A stretch of DNA of 64,000 nucleotides from NCBI RefSeq assembly GCF_009912395.1, contig NZ_WNDO01000007.1, positions 1 to 64,000 on the forward strand, in the 5' to 3' direction. Both the position numbers and the translations under genes were made by a program. Positions 17,401 through 26,900 of the stretch are shown here, piece by piece. The notes below the pieces were generated by a model that did no database searches, was not told the DNA's origin, and was given only the letters and a program-made list of their open reading frames with translations. This DNA comes from Luteibacter sp. (GTDB taxonomy: Bacteria; Pseudomonadota; Gammaproteobacteria; Xanthomonadales; Rhodanobacteraceae). The stretch's first letter is position 1. The number at the start of each line of letters is the position of its first letter.

Positions 17401-20400
17401 TTCGAACGGTGTGTCCTGGTGTTCGTATGCATCCAGGCAGGTCCGCATCGTCGCCGCCAGCAGCGCGTCGAAACCCGCCGTCCCGTCCATCCGCGTGCGC
17501 AACGGCAGCGTGTTGACGAACATGCCCACCAGACCCTCGGTCTCCGCATGCCGCCGATTGGCGATCGGACTGCCGATGCACAAATCATCCTGGCCGCTGT
17601 AGCGGTACAGCAGTGCCTGCACCAAAGCCAGCAACGCCATGTACAGCGTCGCCCCTTGCGCTTCCGCCCGTTCGCGCAAGCCCCGGACCAGCACCGCGTC
17701 GAGTGCGAACGCCACCGAATCGCCTGCGCTGCCGCGTTCGGCCGGGCGCGGGGCATCCATCGGCAGTTCCAGCGATTCGGGCAGGCCGGCCAGTTGCCCC
17801 TGCCAGTACGCCAGCTGCCGGGCCAGGCCACCGCCCTCTTCCAGCCAGCGCCGCTGCCAGATCGCGTAGTCCGCGTACTGGATCGGCAGTGCTGCCAGGT
17901 CCGCTGACGGATCGGCCAGCAACGTGCCCAATTCGGACAACAGCACCCCGATCGACCAACCGTCGCTGACGATATGGTGCATGTTCAACATCAGCACATG
18001 GTCGTCCGTGCCCAGCGTCACCAGCAGGCAGCGCAGCAGCGGTCCTTCGGCCAGGTCGAACGGCGTCGACGCTTCCTTCAGGCACAGCCGCCGCGCTTCC
18101 TCCTCGGCTGCCGATGGCGGCAGATGTGACACATCGACCACATCGAGGCATACGTCCGCCTCAGGCAGCACCTGTTGGTGCGGATCGCCGTCGGTGGCGA
18201 TGAAAATCGTCCGCAAGGTCTCATGACGCTCGACCAGGCGCCTCAACGCAAGGCGAAGCCGCGCCTCATCCATCGATCGATGTGCGCGAGCGGCGCCAGC
18301 AATGTTGTAAGCGGAACTTGCGGGATCGAGTTGATGCAGGAACCATAGGCGTTCCTGCGCAGCGCCTAGCGGACACGTAGTACCCCTCTTCACGGGAGAC
18401 ACGGTCCGCGGCGTATCGGCAGAGGCCTCGTCCACCCTGGCCGCCAGCTCGAGCAACCTCGTATTCGCGAAAAGGGTCCTGACGCCGATCTCGGCACCGA
18501 ATCGCTGGCGGATACGGGCAAGCAAGCGCGTGGCCAACAACGAATGGCCGCCGAGTTCGAAGAATTGTCCGTGTCGACCGATGGCCTCGATCGGCACGGC
18601 AAGCAATTCGGACCAGATCTCCGCAAGGGAACGCTCGGTATCCGTTGCCGGCGGCGTACCCGCATCCTGCGAACCCGTATCGACATGCATGGACAGGAGG
18701 GCCCGCATGTCGACTTTTCCGTTAGGTGTCAGGGGCCACGTCGCCACCTCGACCCAGCCTGCGGGAACCATGTAATCAGGCAGACGCGCGCGCACGTGAT
18801 CGCGAAGGGCATCCGCGCCAGACATGACCGCTCCGTCGACAGATCGATAAAAAGCCAGGAACCGCCCTCCACCGATCTCCGGCTGGGCGATCACCATCGC
18901 TTCGGCGATTGAGGCGTGGGACGACACACAGGCTTTAATCTCGGACGGCTCGATCCGGAATCCACGAATCTTGACCTGGTGGTCCGTGCGGCCGACGTAT
19001 GCCAGCTGTCCATCGTCCCGCCAACGAACAATGTCCCCCGTCCGATAGAGACGGCCATCAACACTGAAGGGGTCCGGTACGAATCGCTCTGCGGTCAGAT
19101 CGTCCCTTCCGAGGTATCCTCGCGCAACGCCGGCGCCACCGATATATAGCTCTCCGGGAACGCCGACGGGAACAAGCCTGCGGCGAGCGTCGAGAACATG
19201 GACCTGCGTATTGTCGATCGGGCCGCCGATGGGAATATCGCCGTCGTCCCGGATGTCGTCCGCCACCAGCCGGGTGGCCGTGCTGATGATGGTCGTCTCG
19301 GTGGGACCATACGTGTTGAACAGTTCCGCTTGCGGCATACGATCGAAGAAAGCGGATACCTTGGCTCCGTCGAGCCGTTCACCGCCGACGATGACCTTCC
19401 TCAGCGTCGGCAGGACGCATCCTGCGCCGACCAGTTCATGGAACAGCGCCGTGGGCAAGTTCAAGGTTGTGAGACCGTGCAGCGACGCCAGCGATTCGAT
19501 GCCGCCCGGTGTCAGAACCTCTTCGCGCTCGGCCATGACCAAGGTGCCCCCGACGCGCAGTACGACGAGCACTTCTTCGAGGAACAGGTCGAACCCCATG
19601 CTCGACACCATGAGCTGGACGTCATCCGCCGCGATGCCGTAGTAACGCGCGGCGAAACGATTATGGTTGACCAACGAACGATGCTCGACGGCCACGCCCT
19701 TGGGCTTGCCCGTCGATCCCGATGTGAAGATCACATAAGCCAGATCGCCGACGGAAGGTCCACGGCCCAGCCGATCCAGCATGAGATCGAGGCGATCATC
19801 TCCTACCTTCGCCATGACCGCCCAGTCCGGCAAATCGACGACGACCGTCACGGCGGTGTCGCCAAGCCAAGCCAGTCCCCGCGGATCGGCGACGAGCGCC
19901 GCGGCGCCGGCATCGACCAGCACCTGATTCAGTCGTTCTGGCGGATGTCGGGGGTCGAGGGGAAGGAAGACATTTCCCGACATGAAGATCGCCAGCATGC
20001 CCGCCACCATCGCGGGTGTCCTGTCGACGCACAGGCCGACTATGGCGTTGCCGTCCAGTCCTTGCGCCTTAAGCCGCAACGCCAAGGTCGCTGCGATAAG
20101 AAGCAGATCCGAGTACGGAACATCGCCTCGCCCGCTGCGAACGGCGACAGCGGCAGGTCTCGCTCGAGCCATCTCGACGATGGCATCATGCACCCGTTCC
20201 CCGTGCGGAAGCGGCGTGTCGGTATCGTTAAACATCGCCAGCAGGCGCTGGCGATCCCGCCCTAGGTAATCGTGATCGCCGATCGGCATATCCGGGCGCG
20301 ATACGAGCACATCGGCCAGGCAGGCCAGGTGCCTGGCCATCCGATCCATCCGTTCCTGCGAAAACATCGCCGTGTTGAATTCCAGGGCCACATCGATCGT

Positions 20401-21765
20401 GCCGCCTGTCGCCGTGAAATCGAAGCTCAGATCAAATTTGCTGACATCGCTCGGAAAACTGAACGCATCGATACCCGGGCCCATGCCCGGCAGCTCGTCC
20501 TGCATCGATACCATGACGCGAAACAGCGGCGTGGCCGCCAAGTTGCGATGCGGACGCACGGCGGCCACGATTTTCTCGAAAGGCGTGTCCTGCCGGGCAT
20601 AAGCCTCCAGGCAGGTCTCGCGTACCTGCCTCAGCAGGCTACGATAGGTCGTTCCCTCGTCGAGTCGTACGCGAAGAGGCAGCGTATTGACGAACAACCC
20701 AATCAGCCGCGCCGTCTCCATGTGAGAACGGTTCGCCACCGGGGTTCCGATACAGAAATCGTCCTGGGACGAATAGCGATGCAGGAGCACGGCGACGATG
20801 CCCAGCACTCCCATGAACAACGTGGCGTCGCTCTCGCGGGCTAGCTTGAGGAGCCGTCCGCTGACCAGGCCATCCAATCCGAAGCGGATCGTACGTCCGG
20901 GTGCGCTTCCTTCCGATAGGCCCCCGCCGTCGGTGGGCATGTCAAGGGACTCGGGCATGCCCTCCAGTTGATTCCGCCAGTAGGCTAACGGCGAATCGGA
21001 GCCCTGAGGGCCGGACCAGCGGTTCCGTTGCCAGGCCGCGTAATCTGCGTACTGTATGGGCAACGGCGGAAGCGAATCGCCGCTTCCCGACAGGAATGCC
21101 GCGAGGTCCTCGATGAGCACGGGAATCGACCATCCATCCGCGACGATATGATGGAGGTTCAGCAGGATGACGTGATCGTTGTCCGCCAGGCGGATGAGCG
21201 TGGCCCGCAACAGTGGGCCCACCGCCAGGTCAAACGGCCTGGCGGCCTCCGTCGCGCAAAGATGGCGGGCTGTGTCGACACCTGTTTCCCCTGTCGTATC
21301 GCTCAGATCGTGCATCGTCACGGGAGCGTCGATGAACGAAAGCACTCGCGGACAAGGCGCTCCATCCTCACTGGGAAACACGGTACGCAGACCTTCGTGA
21401 CGCTGGACGAGTTGCTCGAGGGCTCTTGAGAGGTCCAGGGGATCGACGGCCATCCGGACACGCACCGCGCCGGCGATATTGTATCCACCCGACCCCGGAT
21501 CGACTTGGTCGATAAACCATAACCGCTCCTGGGCGTGACTCAGCGCGAGCGGACTAGCGCGGCCCACCCGGGAAATCATTCCATCGCGATCACCGGCTTC
21601 CCGCCTGACGATCTCGACCAGTGCGAGACGATGCGCGTTGACTGCCGCGCGAAGCTCTGCGGTCAACGCGCCCGGCGGCGCATAGCAAATGAGTTGTTCG
21701 TTCTCCAGACGCAAGCGCGCACGGCGGCCCGCGAGATCCTTCAACACCCCTGTTACCGTCGTCAT
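14437..21765 (-). CDS. NRPS: TubC dock-C-A-PCP-C-A(Ser)-PCP-TE
   Basis: Of 2442 residues, about 1-55 form a TubC-type docking domain. C1 follows (HHIVADGWS, about 207), then A1 (TSGSTGKPKG, about 685), PCP1 (LGGHSLLATRL, Ser about 1076), C2 (HHIVSDGWS, about 1270), A2 (TSGSTGQPKG, about 1743), PCP2 (LGGHSLLAVRL, about 2128) and TE (GHSFGG, Ser about 2259; final His in DAGHFSMLD). My reading of the A2 pocket is D-V-W-H-I-S-L-I-D, which matches the serine code. A1 reads about D-L-E-N-I-G-T-I-I, which I cannot assign. The TE makes this the terminal protein of the line. The start at 21765 is preferred over the GTG at 21819 because AGGAC precedes it and the docking domain begins there. Confidence 0.92.
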   Translation of the reverse strand: MTTVTGVLKDLAGRRARLRLENEQLICYAPPGALTAELRAAVNAHRLALVEIVRREAGDRDGMISRVGRASPLALSHAQERLWFIDQVDPGSGGYNIAGAVRVRMAVDPLDLSRALEQLVQRHEGLRTVFPSEDGAPCPRVLSFIDAPVTMHDLSDTTGETGVDTARHLCATEAARPFDLAVGPLLRATLIRLADNDHVILLNLHHIVADGWSIPVLIEDLAAFLSGSGDSLPPLPIQYADYAAWQRNRWSGPQGSDSPLAYWRNQLEGMPESLDMPTDGGGLSEGSAPGRTIRFGLDGLVSGRLLKLARESDATLFMGVLGIVAVLLHRYSSQDDFCIGTPVANRSHMETARLIGLFVNTLPLRVRLDEGTTYRSLLRQVRETCLEAYARQDTPFEKIVAAVRPHRNLAATPLFRVMVSMQDELPGMGPGIDAFSFPSDVSKFDLSFDFTATGGTIDVALEFNTAMFSQERMDRMARHLACLADVLVSRPDMPIGDHDYLGRDRQRLLAMFNDTDTPLPHGERVHDAIVEMARARPAAVAVRSGRGDVPYSDLLLIAATLALRLKAQGLDGNAIVGLCVDRTPAMVAGMLAIFMSGNVFLPLDPRHPPERLNQVLVDAGAAALVADPRGLAWLGDTAVTVVVDLPDWAVMAKVGDDRLDLMLDRLGRGPSVGDLAYVIFTSGSTGKPKGVAVEHRSLVNHNRFAARYYGIAADDVQLMVSSMGFDLFLEEVLVVLRVGGTLVMAEREEVLTPGGIESLASLHGLTTLNLPTALFHELVGAGCVLPTLRKVIVGGERLDGAKVSAFFDRMPQAELFNTYGPTETTIISTATRLVADDIRDDGDIPIGGPIDNTQVHVLDARRRLVPVGVPGELYIGGAGVARGYLGRDDLTAERFVPDPFSVDGRLYRTGDIVRWRDDGQLAYVGRTDHQVKIRGFRIEPSEIKACVSSHASIAEAMVIAQPEIGGGRFLAFYRSVDGAVMSGADALRDHVRARLPDYMVPAGWVEVATWPLTPNGKVDMRALLSMHVDTGSQDAGTPPATDTERSLAEIWSELLAVPIEAIGRHGQFFELGGHSLLATRLLARIRQRFGAEIGVRTLFANTRLLELAARVDEASADTPRTVSPVKRGTTCPLGAAQERLWFLHQLDPASSAYNIAGAARAHRSMDEARLRLALRRLVERHETLRTIFIATDGDPHQQVLPEADVCLDVVDVSHLPPSAAEEEARRLCLKEASTPFDLAEGPLLRCLLVTLGTDDHVLMLNMHHIVSDGWSIGVLLSELGTLLADPSADLAALPIQYADYAIWQRRWLEEGGGLARQLAYWQGQLAGLPESLELPMDAPRPAERGSAGDSVAFALDAVLVRGLRERAEAQGATLYMALLALVQALLYRYSGQDDLCIGSPIANRRHAETEGLVGMFVNTLPLRTRMDGTAGFDALLAATMRTCLDAYEHQDTPFERIVEAVRPQRNRAISPLFQVMVILQNTAAVTMPDGVEAFGLDHDIAKFDLTIEFEEGPDGLHGTIVYATELYRRARIERMVGHLATLGRHAMAAPGDALKTLDYLPPGERTQVLEDFNATSWPYPREARIHDSIVAQMARTPQAVAVTGEEGSLTYAELDARSATLARYLQARGVGADTIVGLCAERSLAMVVAILGIVRAGAAYLPLDPDYPSERLGYMLADSAAPVVLTQAHLRDGIAPLLGEGVDLRCLDSEWAAIEAGAQDRVLADPATANTLCYVIYTSGSTGQPKGVLNEHRGLVNRLCWMQRAYALSGKDVVLQKTPYSFDVSVWEFFWPLMTGATIAMATPGGHRDVAYLERAIDAHGVTTLHFVPSMLAAFLENGASTHDSVMRVICSGEALGRKSATTYRERFPQSGLYNLYGPTEAAIDVTAHDCATLPSTHVPIGVPIDNLRIYILDGFNRPLPIGIPGELYIAGDGLARGYLNRPDLTAERFVADPFAAGERMYRSGDLARWNEDGTIEYLGRIDTQVKLRGLRIELGEIEACLESHEGVEKAAVVVQGQGTDKRLVAFYRAASEALTESDRLREHAALALPAYMVPTAFVALTDWPTTTSGKTDRRALAAIEIDVARRSERIAPVTEDECRMVAIWADVLGRAEDDIGLGDDFFDLGGHSLLAVRLMARIERTWSCALPLAALFEAPTVGALTRRLGPGMPETGLGVLVAIQGRGSRRPLFAIPGVGGNVLSFRSLADALGNDQLLFGLQAAGLDGRSAPADSVESAARIHVDAIRTIQPEGPYRLLGHSFGGVVAFETARLLQHMGEQVESLALLDAFPRARHATGAASEAETFATLCRHIGHMQGRRIDIPVADLVARPSSQWASLLASFDLDVGERQLGTLLAVHDANRRAYERYAPSPLPLHAPVTVYTAAQEARTDVDHDYGWSQWLAEPARVVDIDAGHFSMLDHPAASVIAMDWRQTGIFHLQEQD

Positions 21766-21843
21766 ACGCGTCCTGCCGCCCCTTGTTCCGGCACCTGCCT
21801 TATTCCCCCTACCGGCCACCTGGCGGCCAGGTGCCGCACGCGA

Positions 21844-22560
21844 TCAGATCGCGGCGAGTACCGGTTGCGCGACGACGCAGTCATCCACGAGCTTGCCGTC
21901 AAACAGCGATATCTGTCGGCTCGCCTGGGCGGCCGAACGCGGATCGTGCGTCACCATGACGATGGTGCTGCCCTGACGATGCAAAGAGTCGAGTAGGTCC
22001 ATGACCATCTGGGCGTTCTTCGAATCCAGGTTGCCGGTCGGTTCGTCGGCGAGCAGCACTTTCGGCTTTCCGACAAGGGCACGGGCGATGGCGATACGCT
22101 GCTGCTGGCCACCCGAAAGCGCGGCCGGATGGTGCTTCTCGCGGTGGCCCATCTCTACTTGCTCCAGAGCCTCCGTCACCATCGCCTGCCGCTGCTTCTT
22201 CGTGAGGTCGTCGCGGAAGGTCAGCGGCAACTCAACGTTCTGGAAAACGTTCATCTCGCCGATCAGGTTGAAGGCCTGGAATATGAAGCCGATCTCCTGG
22301 TTGCGAACCTTCGCGCGATCAGCCTCCGTGAGATGGGACACTTCGGTACCGTTGAGGCGATAGGACCCTTCTGTGAACGAGTTGAGCAGCCCCAGCACGG
22401 AAAGCAGCGTCGACTTGCCACAACCGGAGGGACCGGTGATCGAGACGTACTCGCCCTGGTCGATGGCGAGATGGATATTGTTGAGCGCCCAGGTTTCAAG
22501 CTCTTCGGTGTAGAAGATCTTCTTGACTGCCTGCAACTCGATCAGGTGCTGCTTGCTCAT
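21844..22560 (-). CDS. ABC transporter ATP-binding protein, LolD/MacB type
   Basis: 238 residues with a complete ATPase core: Walker A GPSGCGKST, Q-loop FQAFNLI, signature LSGGQQQRIAIARAL, Walker B KVLLADEPTGNLD and the switch His in VTHD. Strong similarity in layout to LolD/MacB/FtsE-type ATPases, which power mechanotransmission permeases with FtsX domains. ATG 22560 with a GGAGAG site is chosen over the longer frame. It lies downstream of the membrane fusion protein (74 nt) and 78 nt ahead of the TE-containing NRPS. The matching permease is encoded about 6 kb upstream in the same orientation. Confidence 0.93.
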   Translation of the reverse strand: MSKQHLIELQAVKKIFYTEELETWALNNIHLAIDQGEYVSITGPSGCGKSTLLSVLGLLNSFTEGSYRLNGTEVSHLTEADRAKVRNQEIGFIFQAFNLIGEMNVFQNVELPLTFRDDLTKKQRQAMVTEALEQVEMGHREKHHPAALSGGQQQRIAIARALVGKPKVLLADEPTGNLDSKNAQMVMDLLDSLHRQGSTIVMVTHDPRSAAQASRQISLFDGKLVDDCVVAQPVLAAI

Positions 22561-22634
22561 TCTGCTCTCCTGTTCCCCGGATGCCCTGGTGGATTCCGTT
22601 TGTCGATGGACCGTCATATCCGAGGTCCGCATTG

Positions 22635-23882
22635 TCACTTGAGCAGGATCTTTTCCTGCCCCTGCCATTCACCTGTTTCGGACGTAATGACCTGGTCACC
22701 CGTGGCGAGGCCGCCGGTAACCTGCATCAGGTCCATCGATACCTTTCCGACATGGATGGGCACGCGAGTCGCGTACTGTCCGCTCGGGTCAAGCTTGTAG
22801 ACCGATACAGTCGCATCGGGCTTGACGTACGACGGCCGCCCGACATAAGTCGCGTCAGCGATACGGGTGAGGAAAATGGTGCCCTCGACGGGAAGCTGGG
22901 GGCGCGCGCCCGCTGGCAGTTTACCGTCCAGTGTGACATCCACCACGACCGTGCCATTGATCACCGAGGGATCCACGCGCGTCACCGTGCCGTCCACCAG
23001 GCCGTTGCGCGTATCCACCGACACCTTCTGCCCTGCCAGGATATCGTTGGCTTCACGCGCGGACACACGCAATTCGGCGTAGAGGTCGTCCGGGCGAGCG
23101 ATACGACCGATAGGGGAACCGGGCTGGAGCTGCTGACCCACGTCAATGTTCATTTCCTGCACGACGCCATCGATACCGGCGACGATACGCAGGTTGGCGA
23201 CCTGGTCGTTCGCGCGCTCCATTGCCTTCTTCAATTCATCCGAGCGGGCCTGATCAGCGTTCAGCTTCTCCTGCACGTTGATTCGGACAGCGGCCGTGCG
23301 CCGCGTTTCCATATCTACCTGCTCGCGTCCCTGGGCCGCGGTGAGCACCGTGGCGTCATGTTCGACGCGAGGAATCACGCCCGGCATCAGGCTCTGCTCT
23401 GCATCCAGGCGACGTTGCGCCCGTTCCAGTGCGAACTTCGCCTGCATGAGGGCCGCTTCCTGGTTGATCAGTGTGGCGCGAAGATCGGCACGTGATGCGT
23501 TGAGCGTGTTCACCGATCCCTTCCAGGCGGATTCGGCCTCCGCGGCGCTCGCCGTCAATTGAGGATTGCTCAGCTCGGCGAGGAGGTCCCCGTCCTTCAC
23601 CGTGGCGCCGGGACGGACATTCTTGGTCAACACGCGCCCGGTGACCTGGGAAGCCAGGTATTCCACGTTTCGCGGGACCAGTTGCCCGTTGGCGTGAACC
23701 TTGACCTCCATGAGACCGTGCCGGACGGTATCGATGGACACCTTGTCGCGATCCACGCGCTGGGTGCTGAAGTCGACACTCGCGAGACCGACGCCGCAGG
23801 CGGCGACGAGCGCCACTCCCACGAGGATGACGATGGCTCGCTTGCTCAGGATTCGCTTGGGCTGGGTTCTAATGTGATCCAT
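22635..23882 (-). CDS. Membrane fusion protein (HlyD/MacA family) of an ABC exporter
   Basis: 415 residues: a short cytoplasmic start, one membrane helix (about 17-36), then a periplasmic adaptor with a lipoyl-like half (VKVHANGQLVPRNVEYLASQVTG, about 62-85), a long coiled-coil hairpin (about 105-200, with DARLEREQ-like heptads around the AEAESAWK and AQRRLDAEQS segments) and a beta-barrel/proximal domain. Such proteins connect an inner-membrane permease to an outer-membrane channel. ATG 23882 is preferred to the TTG at 23888. No clear ribosome site is visible, and a sigma-54 promoter ends only a few nt upstream, so the mRNA could be nearly leaderless. Confidence 0.88.
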   Translation of the reverse strand: MDHIRTQPKRILSKRAIVILVGVALVAACGVGLASVDFSTQRVDRDKVSIDTVRHGLMEVKVHANGQLVPRNVEYLASQVTGRVLTKNVRPGATVKDGDLLAELSNPQLTASAAEAESAWKGSVNTLNASRADLRATLINQEAALMQAKFALERAQRRLDAEQSLMPGVIPRVEHDATVLTAAQGREQVDMETRRTAAVRINVQEKLNADQARSDELKKAMERANDQVANLRIVAGIDGVVQEMNIDVGQQLQPGSPIGRIARPDDLYAELRVSAREANDILAGQKVSVDTRNGLVDGTVTRVDPSVINGTVVVDVTLDGKLPAGARPQLPVEGTIFLTRIADATYVGRPSYVKPDATVSVYKLDPSGQYATRVPIHVGKVSMDLMQVTGGLATGDQVITSETGEWQGQEKILLK

Positions 23883-23894
23883 GGCCAACGTTAC

Positions 23895-23909
23895 GCAATG
23901 ATCATGCCA
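23895..23909 (-). promoter_or_regulatory. Sigma-54 (-24/-12) promoter before the MFP gene
   Basis: Read on the minus strand the sequence is TGGCATG-ATCA-TTGC, a full match to the TGGCAYR-N4-TTGC consensus with GG and GC correctly spaced. Transcription would start about 12 nt beyond the GC, near 23884. It would serve the MFP, ATPase, terminal NRPS, DoxX-like and PPTase genes. Confidence 0.7.
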
Positions 23910-23959
23910 ATGACACTGGCGGGATGGGACGGGCGATAAGGCGCCCTGCCGTAGCCGAC

Positions 23960-23999
23960 GGTCCCGCGACCGGGACCATCACGTCCCATTAGCGGGAAC
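23960..23999. promoter_or_regulatory. Two GTCCC/GGGAC dyads, probable enhancer-binding-protein sites
   Basis: GGTCCCG-CGAC-CGGGACC (23960-23977) is a perfect 7-bp dyad. A weaker one, GTCCC-ATTAGC-GGGAAC (23983-23999), overlaps the NRPS stop codon. They stand 50-90 bp upstream of the -24 element. The same half-sites recur before the permease, which argues for operators rather than a terminator; no T-run follows. Confidence 0.6.
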
Positions 24000-26900
24000 G
24001 CTTCAGCTGGTCGATCTGGGCGGCGAGATCCCGGATCGTCACCTGCTCGAACAACGCTTTCACGGGCAATTCGACGCCGAAACGAGATCGCACCGTATAG
24101 ATGAGCCGGGTGGCGATGAGAGAGTTTCCTCCGAGCTCGAAGAAATTGTCGTTAGCCCCGATCTTGGCCTCGATGGCCACGAAGCCCTGCTCCTTGAACA
24201 CGCCGCTCCACAGGTCGACGAGCGCCTTCTCGGTCTCCGTCGCAGGCTCTTCATACCTCCGGCGCGATTCGATACCCACCTCGACCGCCTGTAGCGCCTT
24301 GCGATCGATCTTTCCGTTGCTGGTCACCGGCAGGGTGGCGACGCTCACGAACGCGGCGGGCACCATGTACTCGGGAAGTTCGCCCAGCAAGTGCGCTCGC
24401 AGATCCGCGGTATCCACGGAAACCACATCACCCGGCATGGAATCTCGCATGCGATAGAACGCGACCAACTGGGTGAATCCTGTCTCACCGCGCGGCACGA
24501 TGGCACACGCCGCCATGCCCGGATAGGCGACCAGGCGCGCTTCGATCTCGCCGGTTTCGATACGGACACCGCCGATCTTGACCTGATGGTCGATACGCCC
24601 CAGGTATTGGATATTCCCGTCATCCAGCCATCGCGCAAGATCGCCCGTCCTGTACAGACGCGCTTGAGGCTGGAAAGGATGCGCGATGAACCGTTCCGTG
24701 GTTAGTTCAGGTCTGCGCAGATAGCCCCGGGCGAGATTCGCGCCGCCGATGTGGAGTTCGCCGGGAACGCCTGGCGGCTGGGCATGGCCATGCTCGTCCA
24801 GGATGAGTATCTGAGTGTTGTCGATAGGACGACCGATAGGAACGAAGCTGCGGTCCATGCGGGTGCAGTCGTAAGCCGTGACATCGATTGCCGCCTCGGT
24901 CGGGCCATACAGGTTATGCAGCGCCGCTTCCGTGAAGACCTCGCGATACCGGCGAGCCGATTCCGCGTCCAGCGCCTCGCCACTGCAAAAGACGAAACGA
25001 ACCCCGGGGCAGGTCCCGCCGGCATGGTCCAGGAACGTCTGCAACATGGATGGCACGAAATGCAGCACCGTGATGCCGTTCTGGACGATAAAGCGCCGCA
25101 TGTAAAGCGCATCAAGGTGGCCTCCCGGTTGAGCGAACACGAGCTCGGCGCCGGTCATGGGCGTCCAGAGGAATTCCCAAACCGACACATCGAAACAGTA
25201 AGGGGTCTTCTGCGCAACGGCGTCTCCCCGTCCGATGGGGTAACGCTTCTGCATCCATTGCAGCCGGTTGACCAGGGCGCGATGCTCGACCAGTACGCCC
25301 TTCGGGCGACCGGTCGAGCCGGAGGTATAGATCACGTAGCAGGTATCGGTCGCCGAAACCTCGTCGACCAACGACATGCCCTCGTCCCGTAGCCGTGCCG
25401 ATTCCCGCTCCACCGTCGTCCACTCGTCATCGAGCGCCAGCATCCGGACATCCGCCGAAGGAGACAATGTCGCCAAGCGGCCCATCAGGTTCCGCTGTGT
25501 AAGGATGACCGGCGTGGCCGAATCCTCGAGCATGTAGCCGATGCGATCGTCGGGATATTCCGGATCAATGGGCATGTAGGCGCCGCCGGCACGAAGCACC
25601 GCCAGGATCGCGATCTCCATCTCGATCGATCGATCCAGGCACAGGGCCACGATCCGGCCCGGTCCCACGCCGGTATCCTGCAACCACAAGGCGAGCGCCT
25701 CGACGCGTTCTCCAAGCGTCGCGTAATCGATGGACCGGTGGCCATGCCTTACGGCCGGCGCGTCTCCCTGGCGGACTACCTGGTCCAGGAAAAAATCGTG
25801 TATGCGCTTGTCATCGGCGAACGGTGTAGCCGTATTGTTCCACTCGCGCACGACTCGATCCCGCTCGGCCAGCGTTGCCAGGGCCAGCTCGGCCAACGAG
25901 CGTTCCGGAGCGTCGCATGCCTGATCCAGCAGCCAGATATAACGATCAAAGACCGCGGAGATCACCTCGTCGGGCTGCTTTGCCGGGTCCGCTTGCAGCG
26001 TGATGCGCCAAGTGTCGTCCTCGCGAAAGACCTCCAGCGCCAGGTCGTAGTCGCCTTCGCCTTGTTGCCTGAATCCATTGAAGGAAGCGAGACCGAAACG
26101 TTGCCGGTAACCCTCGAATGCGGGATCCGCCAGGCTGCTGAACTCGTGATAGCCGAAATACAGGGCGAACGGTACCGAGGCATCCGCGCGCGCCCTGTCG
26201 AGCATCAAGGACAAGGGATAGGCGGAGTGATACACGGCGTCGACGATCGACATCTGAAGGCGCCTGGACAACGCGCCGATGGTTTCCTTGGCGTCGACCG
26301 CCGTCCTGATCGGTACGGCGTTGAAGAAGAAACCGATGTCGGCCCGATATGTCGTATCCGGCCTGACCATCACCGGCATGAGCACGGTGAGGTCAGACTG
26401 GCCACTATGCTTGCTCAGCAATGCGAGGTAGACCGCATGGAACCATGCGGTGGGCTGGATGCCCAGCGAGGCGCATGTATCGAGGATACGCCGGGCATGC
26501 CCTGTGTCCAGCGTCCGGGAATGGATAGTCGACGGGCGACCGACATCGAACGCCCCCGCATGTTCGGGAAGCAGGCGGAATATCGGGCGTTCTTTGGCGA
26601 GACACCGCTTCCAGTAGTCGCGGCTGGCCACGCCCTCGTCTGAACGAAGCATCGCATCTTCCCAGGCGACGAATCGCCCGTAATGCCCCACAGTATGGGC
26701 CGGCGGCTGCTCTCCCGACACGATCGCATCGTATGCCTCGAACAACGCAAGCAACAGGATACCGACCGATTGGCCATCGAAAATAATGTGATGGACAGCG
26801 ATGAAGATGCACAGATCCCCGTCGTCCACACGGTGCAGGCTCGCCCTCACGAGGGGTTCGCGCGCCAGATCGAACGGCTGCGCGGCGACGGCCTGGAAAT

